Origin: Anaerolineae bacterium CG2_30_64_16
GTDB taxonomy: Bacteria; Chloroflexota; Anaerolineae; CG2-30-64-16
Assembly: GCA_001871755.1 (NCBI GenBank)
Contig: MNXL01000183.1
Span: 1 to 10,774 of the forward strand
DNA: 10,774 nucleotides
Reading direction: 5' to 3'
The translations under genes were made by a program, and so were the position numbers. Under the pieces are notes generated by a model. That model was not told the DNA's origin. It was given only the letters and a program-made list of their open reading frames with translations, and ran no database searches. This document shows, piece by piece, positions 5,477-10,774 of the stretch (the first letter of the stretch is position 1; each line of letters opens with the position of its first letter).

Positions 5477-6247
5477 ATGTCACGTCATCTGTTTTTCGTG
5501 CTGTTCGTATTCGCGCTGATTGCGGCCGGCTGCGCGACGGGTGTCGTCGCGCCGACCAGCACTCCTGTGCCCCCGACGGTCGTTCCAGCAACCGCCATTC
5601 CGGCGACCTCGGCTCCGAACCCGGCCATCACGCCCGGCCTGACGGTGGCCGATCAGGAGATCAAGGAGGCGTCCGTGACCATCCCCAGCGTGATCGCGGC
5701 CGAGCCCGGTTGGCTGGTGGTCCACATCGCTGCGGAAGGCAAGCCCGGCCCAGTGGTCGGTCAGACGCTCGTCAAGGTCGGCGAGAACGCCAACGTGGTG
5801 GTCGCGATCGATACGAGCCGGGCCACCGAGACGTTGTTCGCCATGTTACATGTGGATCAGGGCCAGGTGGGTGTGTACGAATTCCCCGGTTCGGATGCCC
5901 CCGTCAAGGTTGGCGACGCGATCGTGATGAAACCGTTCAAAGCCACCCAACCCGCGACAGCCGCGCCGACCCAGAGTCAGGTGCAGGTGTTGATCAAGAG
6001 TTTCAAGTTCGGTGCAAACAGCACCCTGACCATTGCGCCCGGCACGACCGTTGTCTGGCGCAACGAAGACAAGGCGCCCCACACTGTCACCGCGGACGAC
6101 GGCAGTTACGATTCGGGGAACATGGGGCAGGGAGCAGAGTTCAGCCACACGTTCACGCAGGCGGGCGAATACCCCTACTACTGCGCCTATCACGGCGGTC
6201 CTGGCGGAACGGGCATGTCGGGAAAGGTGATCGTCAAGGCTCAATAG
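5477..6247 (+). CDS. Secreted lipoprotein with DUF7282-like domain and C-terminal cupredoxin
   Basis: An exported, lipid-anchored copper protein candidate, 256 aa. The signal peptide ends in the lipobox IAAGC with the lipidated cysteine at 19. A Thr/Pro/Ala-rich linker spans about 24-55. Residues about 65-156 (ASVTIPSVIAAEPGWLVVHI to GDAIVMKPF) form a beta-rich domain resembling DUF7282. Residues 168-256 are plastocyanin-like: VVWRNEDKAPHTVT with ligand H202, YPYYCAYHG with C236 and H239, and GMSGKV with M247, a complete type 1 copper set. A role in electron transfer or copper handling outside the membrane is likely; the partner is unknown. ATG at 5477 has GGGAGGA 4 bases upstream. It follows the anti-sigma gene by 126 bases and may be under that sigma factor. 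Confidence 0.88.
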   Translation: MSRHLFFVLFVFALIAAGCATGVVAPTSTPVPPTVVPATAIPATSAPNPAITPGLTVADQEIKEASVTIPSVIAAEPGWLVVHIAAEGKPGPVVGQTLVKVGENANVVVAIDTSRATETLFAMLHVDQGQVGVYEFPGSDAPVKVGDAIVMKPFKATQPATAAPTQSQVQVLIKSFKFGANSTLTIAPGTTVVWRNEDKAPHTVTADDGSYDSGNMGQGAEFSHTFTQAGEYPYYCAYHGGPGGTGMSGKVIVKAQ

Positions 6248-6258
6248 CGCCGTCACCG

Positions 6259-6302
6259 CAAACGAACTCCTCGGAAGCGAGAGCCTCCGGGGAGTTCGTT
6301 TG
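6259..6302. terminator. Strong hairpin between convergent genes
   Basis: caaacgaactcc (6259-6270) and ggagttcgtttg (6291-6302) are perfect 12-base complements. Five more pairs inside, one of them G-U, leave a 10-base loop (6276-6285). It lies 11 bases after the lipoprotein stop and 9 bases before the convergent mntP stop, so it can serve both strands. The U-tracts are short (TTTG on each side). Confidence 0.8.
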
Positions 6303-6311
6303 TCAAGTGTC

Positions 6312-6884
6312 TCACACTAGCGCAGCTCCGGCCAGGTGCGTGATCAACACCCGCAGCCCGATGCCGATCAGGATCAGCCCGCCCAGAATTTCCATCCGTT
6401 TGCCGAACATCTTGCCCAGTCGGTGGCCGGCCAGCAGCCCTACCAGGGACAGCCCGCCCGTGATCACCCCGATGACGGCCGCGGGGTAGAAGATGTTCAC
6501 GCGCAACATCGCCAGGCTCAGGCCGACCGCGAACGCGTCGATGCTCGTAGCCACGGCCAGCATCACCAGCAAACTGCCGCGCGAGGGGTCACTGGCGTGC
6601 GACGCGCCGTTCGGGTTCAGGCCGGAGCGAATCATGCGCACGCCGACGAACGCCAACAGGCCTAGCGCGATCCAGTGATCGACGGCCGAGATGAGTTGGG
6701 CGATGCTGGAACCGGCCACCCAGCCCAGCACCAGCATCAACGCTTGAAACAGGCCGAAGTGGAAAGACAGGCGAAAAAGCGGCCGCCGGCCGGTGGCGTA
6801 GGGGGTGGCGCCGATCCCCAGCGATACCGCAAACGCGTCCATCGCCAGTCCCACCGCGACCAGGAGGACTTCGATCAAGCTCAT
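6312..6884 (-). CDS. mntP: Manganese efflux pump MntP
   Basis: An inner-membrane exporter that lowers cytoplasmic Mn(II), 190 aa, the family's usual length. It has the family's internal repeat, with the paired motifs AMDAFAVSLGIG (D16) and SIDAFAVGLSLA (D116) carrying the membrane aspartates implicated in metal transport. Six hydrophobic segments can be drawn: about 4-25, 40-60, 68-86, 104-126, 132-154 and 165-188. A His/Asn/Ser-rich loop (about 89-100) divides the halves. ATG at 6884-6882 has AGGA 5 bases upstream. The leader is about 190 bases and highly structured, which suggests control at the RNA level. Neighbours on both sides read in the plus direction, so it forms a single-gene unit. 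Confidence 0.92.
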   Translation of the reverse strand: MSLIEVLLVAVGLAMDAFAVSLGIGATPYATGRRPLFRLSFHFGLFQALMLVLGWVAGSSIAQLISAVDHWIALGLLAFVGVRMIRSGLNPNGASHASDPSRGSLLVMLAVATSIDAFAVGLSLAMLRVNIFYPAAVIGVITGGLSLVGLLAGHRLGKMFGKRMEILGGLILIGIGLRVLITHLAGAALV

Positions 6885-6903
6885 CGGGTTCCTGTCTGGA
6901 ACG

Positions 6904-6982
6904 AGTGCAGAGCGGGCACGGTCAGGAGACCGGCCCGAGCATGTGCACTGGAGATGAGCCGCTCATTGGGCCTGGATCTCCA
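6904..6982 (-). promoter_or_regulatory. Structured leader of mntP (possible cis-regulatory RNA)
   Basis: Close to the start codon is a nested hairpin. The outer pair is 6904-6909 with 6944-6949 (agtgca/tgcact), then cgggc (6913-6917) with gcccg (6933-6937), then cggtc (6919-6923) with gaccg (6928-6932) around a 4-base loop. Upstream of it, 6949-6955 (tggagat) and 6976-6982 (atctcca) form a 7-bp stem that competes with a 13-base palindrome at 6954-6966 (atgagc-c-gctcat). Mutually exclusive stems in a long leader are riboswitch-like. The conserved yybP-ykoY manganese riboswitch bases (GGGGAGUAG) are not seen. Confidence 0.4.
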
Positions 6983-7078
6983 ATACAAACGGCACCGGCT
7001 GGCACGGCGCTGGCTGTGGCGGCCGCTGGCCAACCGGTGAGGGCTATCGGGTCTTGTGCGGCGTTGACCTGCGGTGAC

Positions 7079-7108
7079 ATTATACCGCCTCTGGCGCCCA
7101 ATCTCCAA
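7079..7108 (-). promoter_or_regulatory. Promoter candidate for mntP
   Basis: The minus strand has a perfect -10 TATAAT (7084-7079) with TTGGAG (7108-7103, 3 of 6 matches) 18 bases upstream. Initiation near 7072 gives a leader of about 188 bases that contains the inverted repeats at 6904-6982. Confidence 0.5.
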
Positions 7109-7167
7109 AAGGCGTGCGATTTAGCTCAGGCGCCCGCCACAGCTCCCATTCTCGAAATACGCAACTC

Positions 7168-7196
7168 TTGCCTTCCGCTGCCCCCGATGTTACATT
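7168..7196 (+). promoter_or_regulatory. Promoter candidate placing a leaderless start for the MFS gene
   Basis: TTGCCT (7168-7173, 4 of 6) and TACATT (7191-7196, 4 of 6) are separated by 17 bases. Initiation 7-8 bases after the -10 falls on the ATG at 7204, which has no Shine-Dalgarno sequence. Confidence 0.35.
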
Positions 7197-7203
7197 TGTC
7201 GCT

Positions 7204-8499
7204 ATGTACGCCAGCTTCCTGCGCCGGGCCAGGGCCGGCCTTGCTACCGTTTTCCTTGGCCGCCAGAGCGCGTCCGTTGAGGAACGCAACTATCGCAACC
7301 TCCTGTTCACCGGCGCCTGGTTTGGCCCGGTTGATGGAGGCATCTACAACTTCCTGCCGGTGTTTCTGGCCCGCCTGGGCGCCTCGCCGGCGCTGGTGAG
7401 CCTGTTGATCTCCGGTCCGGCGCTGGTGGGGATCTTCGCCTACATCCCCGGCGGCGCATACGCCGAGCGGCACAGCGACCTTGTGAGGTTGACGGTGCGA
7501 GCCGGGTTCATCGCTCGGCTGGCCTATCCGCTGATCGTTCTGCTGCCACTGCTCCTCAATTCAGCGGACCTATCGATCGCCGCGGTGCTCATCTGGTCCC
7601 TCTCCGCCATCCCGAACGCCGTGCACATCTCGGCCTGGATCAGCGCCATGCAGAAGGCCCTCCCGCCCAAGCGCCGCGGCCAGCTCAACGGCACGCGCTG
7701 GGCATTGCTCAGCCTGACGGCCGGGCTGGCGATCGCGCTGTTCGGCTGGCTGCTGGACCGGACGCCTTTCCCAGGGGGCTATCAGCTCGTCTTTCTGGCG
7801 TCCTGGATCGCGGGCCTGATGAACCTGTACTACATCGGCAAGGTCCAGGTGTCCCCCTTCGTCCCTGACTGGCCAGCCGCCACGATCCGCCCATCGGTGG
7901 GTGCGCGGATCCGGGCATTTGGGGCTTCTCTGACTGAAAGTCGCGAGTTCGTGCGGTACAATGTGGCCAATCTGGGCTATCGCCTGGTCCTGGCGATGCC
8001 GGCCGGCCTGTTTAGTGTCTTCTGGGTGAATGAGCTGCACGCGACAGATACCTGGATTGGGTTGCGTGGTACAGCCGGCTACGCTGCTTTGGTGGTAGGA
8101 TACTGGTTCTGGGGGCAGGTAGCCAACCGGTCGGGTCATCGGCGGTTGTTGCTGATCTGCGGCGTGGCTCAGGCGTTCTATCCATGTGTAACCGCGCTGG
8201 CGCCCTCGATGCAGTGGCTGTTGCCGGCTGCGGTGGTGTGGGGCTTCTCGATGTCGGGGCTCGATATCGGGCTTTTTGACATGTTGCTGGCCGCGTGTCC
8301 CGAGGGGCGCCAGCCCCGGTTCGCCGGCGGGGCCAATATGCTGGCGAGCGTGGCGATCACAGTCGGTCCGTTGTTGGGCGCGGCGCTGGCCCAAGGGCTG
8401 GGCACGCGGACCGCGCTGTTCGTCATCGCGGGCGTGCAAGCTGCGGGCACACTGTTCTTTCTGCTGCTGCCGGGCCGCGAACAGGAAGGAAAGGCCTGA
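7204..8499 (+). CDS. Major facilitator superfamily transporter
   Basis: A polytopic inner-membrane transporter of unknown substrate, 431 aa, normal for MFS. About 10-12 hydrophobic segments follow a basic N-terminus, starting at about 33-58 (NLLFTGAWFGPVDGGIYNFL). The loop GGAYAERHSDLVRLTVRAGF (about 83-102) sits where MFS proteins carry the conserved loop 2-3 motif. A basic, soluble mid-loop (about 213-250) divides the halves, and GQVANRSGHRRLL (304-316) is the second-half equivalent of that motif. The ATG at 7204 is preferred: the family-like sequence begins shortly after it, and a promoter-like pair lies right before it. An in-frame GTG at 7114 would add 30 residues of low-hydrophobicity, Ser-rich sequence and would run through that promoter. 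It reads divergently from mntP. Export of a drug or metabolite is possible, but nothing fixes the substrate. Confidence 0.85.
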   Translation: MYASFLRRARAGLATVFLGRQSASVEERNYRNLLFTGAWFGPVDGGIYNFLPVFLARLGASPALVSLLISGPALVGIFAYIPGGAYAERHSDLVRLTVRAGFIARLAYPLIVLLPLLLNSADLSIAAVLIWSLSAIPNAVHISAWISAMQKALPPKRRGQLNGTRWALLSLTAGLAIALFGWLLDRTPFPGGYQLVFLASWIAGLMNLYYIGKVQVSPFVPDWPAATIRPSVGARIRAFGASLTESREFVRYNVANLGYRLVLAMPAGLFSVFWVNELHATDTWIGLRGTAGYAALVVGYWFWGQVANRSGHRRLLLICGVAQAFYPCVTALAPSMQWLLPAAVVWGFSMSGLDIGLFDMLLAACPEGRQPRFAGGANMLASVAITVGPLLGAALAQGLGTRTALFVIAGVQAAGTLFFLLLPGREQEGKA

Positions 8500-8601
8500 C
8501 CCGTGGGATTCTGGCTATCTGTGCAACGATTTGTCTATCGCCTTGTCCCGCTTTGGTTCCGGCTCGTAAGCGCAGCGGCCTCGTCCGGGTTAGGAACGCT
8601 T

Positions 8602-8608
8602 GAGGAGG
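8602..8608 (+). promoter_or_regulatory. Shine-Dalgarno site fixing the E1 alpha start
   Basis: GAGGAGG lies 5 bases before the GTG at 8614. This favours that start over the in-frame GTG at 8503, which has no comparable site. Confidence 0.75.
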
Positions 8609-8613
8609 TTCAG

Positions 8614-9618
8614 GTGGCAAGAGAACTATCGAAACAAGATCTGCTAGAACTGTACCGGCAGATGGTGCTCATTCGGCGGTTCGAGGAGAAATCCGCGGAA
8701 CTGTACACTGAGGGTAAGATCGGCGGGTTTCTGCACCTCTACATCGGCGAGGAAGCTATCGCCGTTGGGGCCAGTAAAGCGTTGGGCGAGCACGATCACC
8801 TTTTCACCGCGTATCGCGATCACGGGTGGGCGATTGCGCGCGGGCTGGACCCCAGGCGGGTGATGGCGGAGCTGCTGGGCAAAGCCACGGGTGTCAGCGG
8901 GGGCAAGGGCGGCTCGATGCACCTGGCCAGCGCAGAACACCGCTACTGGGGCGGGCACGCCATCGTCGGTGGACATTTGCCATTGGCGACCGGCGTTGGG
9001 CTGGCCGTCCGTTACAACGCCGAGCCGGACGCGGTGCTGTGTGTCCTGGGTGAGGGCACCACCAACATCGGTTATTTCCACGAGTCGATCAACCTGGCCG
9101 CGGTCTGGAAGCTCCCCGTGGTCTTCCTGGTGGAGAACAACCAGTATGGCATGGGGACCGAGGTGGGCCGGGCCTCGGCGGTTTCTCACATCTTCCAGAA
9201 AGGGTGCGCCTATGACATCGCGCACCGCCAGGTCAACGGGCAGAACGTGCTGGAGATGTACGAGGCCGTGGACGAGGCGTTGGCGCATGCGCGCCGCGAC
9301 GGTCCCTATCTGCTAGAGGCGGTCACCTATCGCTACTCCGGCCATTCTATGGGTGACCCCGAGCGCTACCGCAGCAAGGCGGAGATCGAGGAATGGCGCG
9401 AGCGCGATCCGATCCAACGGTTGGGTGACGCGTTGATCGCCGGCGGTACGGCCGACGCGGCCGGGCTGGACCAGGTCCGCCAGGCGGTGGAGGTTGAGCT
9501 GGCGGAGATCGTGACGTTCGCGGAAGAGAGCCCGGAACCGGCAGACGCGGCGCTGTGGGAGCACATCTATGTCAACCCCATCCCCGACCGCCAGGAGGTA
9601 ACGACATGGCACGCATAA
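8614..9618 (+). CDS. pdhA: Pyruvate dehydrogenase E1 component, alpha subunit (2-oxoacid dehydrogenase family)
   Basis: With the beta subunit it decarboxylates pyruvate (or a related 2-oxoacid or acetoin) on thiamine diphosphate and passes the acyl group to E2 lipoyl domains in the cytoplasm. From the GTG at 8614 it is 334 aa, typical of short E1 alpha. Visible motifs are YRDHG (67-71), GGKGGSMHL (97-104), the thiamine-diphosphate/Mg motif region GEGTTNIGYFHESINLAAVW (146-165), VENNQYGMGT (173-182) and the phosphorylation-loop-like YRYSGHSMGDPERYRS (239-254). The Mg-binding motif reads GEG where GDG is usual. A GTG at 8503 would add 37 hydrophobic/basic residues without a ribosome site. It overlaps the beta-subunit gene by 13 bases. 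Acetoin dehydrogenase (AcoA) is the main alternative. Confidence 0.9.
   Translation: MARELSKQDLLELYRQMVLIRRFEEKSAELYTEGKIGGFLHLYIGEEAIAVGASKALGEHDHLFTAYRDHGWAIARGLDPRRVMAELLGKATGVSGGKGGSMHLASAEHRYWGGHAIVGGHLPLATGVGLAVRYNAEPDAVLCVLGEGTTNIGYFHESINLAAVWKLPVVFLVENNQYGMGTEVGRASAVSHIFQKGCAYDIAHRQVNGQNVLEMYEAVDEALAHARRDGPYLLEAVTYRYSGHSMGDPERYRSKAEIEEWRERDPIQRLGDALIAGGTADAAGLDQVRQAVEVELAEIVTFAEESPEPADAALWEHIYVNPIPDRQEVTTWHA
9593..9598 (+). promoter_or_regulatory. Shine-Dalgarno site fixing the E1 beta start
   Basis: AGGAGG lies inside the end of the alpha gene, 7 bases before the ATG at 9606. It supports this start over an in-frame upstream start at 9555. Confidence 0.75.
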
Positions 9619-10592
9619 CATTCAGGGAGGCGATCAGCCAGGCGTTGCGCGAGGAGATGTATCGCGACGAGCGGGTGTTCATCATGGGGGAAGAGATCGG
9701 CACGTGGGGCGGCGCCTATGCGGTCACCCGCGGCTTCCTCGATGAGTTCGGCGAGAAGCGCGTGCGCGACACCCCGATCGCTGAGGGCGTGATCGCCGGC
9801 GCGGCGGCCGGCGCGGCCATCGCCGGTTTGCGGCCGGTGGCCGAGATCATGACCATCAACTTCGCGTTCCTGGCCATGGATCAGATCGTGAACCACGCGG
9901 CCAAGCTGCACTACATGTTCAACGGCCAGATCAGGTGCCCGCTGGTGATTCGCACGGTGGGCGGGGGCGGTCGGCAGTTGGGCGCAACCCATTCACAGAC
10001 TCCCGACGTCGTTTTTGCCCATTTCCCGGGCCTCAAAGTGGTGGCGCCGGGTACTCCGGCGGATGCCAAGGGGCTGCTCAAGTCGGCCATCCGCGACGAC
10101 GACCCGGTCTTTTTCATCGAACACGCCACCCTCTACCAGACGCGGGGTGAAGTGCCCGACGACGAGGATTTCCTGGCGCCGATCGGTGTCTCCGACATCA
10201 AGCGCGCGGGGGTGGACGCCACCATCGTCTCCTACTCCAAGATGTTGCAGGTGTCTCTGCAAGCGGCCGACAAACTGGCCGAGGAGGGGATCGAGGTCGA
10301 AGTGGTCGACTTGCGCACGCTGCGGCCGTTGGACACCCGCCCGATCGTCGAGTCGGTGCGCAAGACCAACCGCCTGGTGGTGGTGGAGGAAGGCTGGCGC
10401 GCCTATGGCATCGGCGCGGAGATCGCCAGCCGGGTGACCGAGCTCGCGTTCGATCACCTGGACGCGCCGGTGCGCCGCGTCGCGCAGGCCGAGGTGCCGC
10501 TGCCCTACAATCGGCGGCTCGAGCAAATGGCCCTCCCCCAGGTCGAGGACGTGATCCGGGCGGTCAAGGACGTGATGTATCTGAATCCGTGA
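9606..10592 (+). CDS. pdhB: Pyruvate dehydrogenase E1 component, beta subunit
   Basis: Partner of the preceding alpha subunit in the E1 heterotetramer; 328 aa, the normal length. The N-terminal pyrimidine-binding domain begins ITFREAISQALREEMYRD, with the catalytic thiamine glutamate E60 in TPIAEGVIAG. VGGGGRQLGATHSQ (118-131) carries the active-site H129, and PGLKVVAPGTPADAKGLLKS (141-160) follows. The C-terminal domain (about 203-325) has VDLRTLRPLDTRPI (234-247) and VVVEEGWRAYGIGAEI (258-273), the usual E2-contacting transketolase C-domain. The overlap with the alpha gene implies coupled translation. No E2 or E3 gene follows inside the window; a heptamer array starts right at the stop codon. 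An acetoin dehydrogenase beta subunit is the alternative. Confidence 0.92.
   Translation: MARITFREAISQALREEMYRDERVFIMGEEIGTWGGAYAVTRGFLDEFGEKRVRDTPIAEGVIAGAAAGAAIAGLRPVAEIMTINFAFLAMDQIVNHAAKLHYMFNGQIRCPLVIRTVGGGGRQLGATHSQTPDVVFAHFPGLKVVAPGTPADAKGLLKSAIRDDDPVFFIEHATLYQTRGEVPDDEDFLAPIGVSDIKRAGVDATIVSYSKMLQVSLQAADKLAEEGIEVEVVDLRTLRPLDTRPIVESVRKTNRLVVVEEGWRAYGIGAEIASRVTELAFDHLDAPVRRVAQAEVPLPYNRRLEQMALPQVEDVIRAVKDVMYLNP

Positions 10593-10774
<182 letters not shown>

Noticed and set aside
5350..6489. Long plus-strand open frame overlapping the lipoprotein gene
   Set aside because: It runs out of frame across a gene with a clear lipobox and copper ligands. Its Arg/Gly/His-rich translation is that of a shifted GC-rich frame.
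6885..7078. yybP-ykoY manganese riboswitch before mntP
   Set aside because: Expected from the gene family, but the conserved GGGGAGUAG-type core is not found; only generic stems are seen.
7114..7203. N-terminal extension of the MFS protein from GTG at 7114
   Set aside because: No good ribosome site, a Ser/His-rich sequence unlike an MFS N-terminus, and it overlaps a promoter-like pair placed for the ATG at 7204.
7570..8439. Long minus-strand open frame opposite the MFS gene
   Set aside because: It is antisense to a membrane protein with normal MFS features, and its translation is rich in His, Arg and Gln with no domain.

Overview
The window is a GC-rich bacterial chromosome segment. Gene content and style suggest a member of the Chloroflexota (Anaerolineae-like). 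The clues are a phosphonate-type permease carrying an Ig-like extracytoplasmic insert, an RskA-type anti-sigma factor, a cupredoxin lipoprotein with a Thr/Pro linker, and short tandem repeats between genes. This assignment is inference from style; there is no rRNA or other phylogenetic marker here.

Layout, left to right. (1) 1-198: repeat-rich spacer with ATTCG-type heptamers, a long imperfect hairpin inside a larger inverted repeat, and five GTCACCYT octamers. (2) 199-2147, minus strand: a two-gene phosphonate/phosphate-type ABC transporter operon, phnC (ATPase) then phnE (permease), joined by an ATGA overlap; no phnD binding-protein gene is present. (3) 2148-2368: spacer with a 91-nt nested inverted repeat in the phnC leader. 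(4) 2369-3220, minus strand: a compact beta-order DNA methyltransferase without a visible restriction partner, with a promoter candidate upstream. (5) 3389-3953: a decayed element bounded by 17-bp perfect terminal inverted repeats, holding the wreck of a minus-strand gene with a sigma-region-4-like helix-turn-helix. (6) 4062-6247, plus strand: an ECF sigma factor, its membrane anti-sigma factor (ATGA overlap) and a secreted DUF7282-like plus cupredoxin lipoprotein; a GAAC-N17-CG pattern occurs before both the sigma gene and the lipoprotein gene. (7) A strong hairpin separates this block from convergent mntP (6312-6884, minus), a manganese efflux pump with a long, structured leader. (8) 7204-8499, plus: an MFS transporter, probably leaderless. 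(9) 8614-10592, plus: overlapping genes for the alpha and beta subunits of a pyruvate (or related 2-oxoacid) dehydrogenase E1. (10) 10593-10774: 26 uninterrupted heptamer units starting immediately after the E1 beta stop codon and running off the window.

Working together: phnC/phnE form an importer core that needs a binding protein from elsewhere. The sigma/anti-sigma pair is a membrane signalling module whose likeliest local output is the cupredoxin lipoprotein. The two E1 genes form one enzyme, with E2 and E3 not seen. No complete new defence or biosynthetic system is evident. The most unusual material is the non-coding structure (the TIR element, nested inverted repeats and repeat arrays) and the domain insertion in PhnE.
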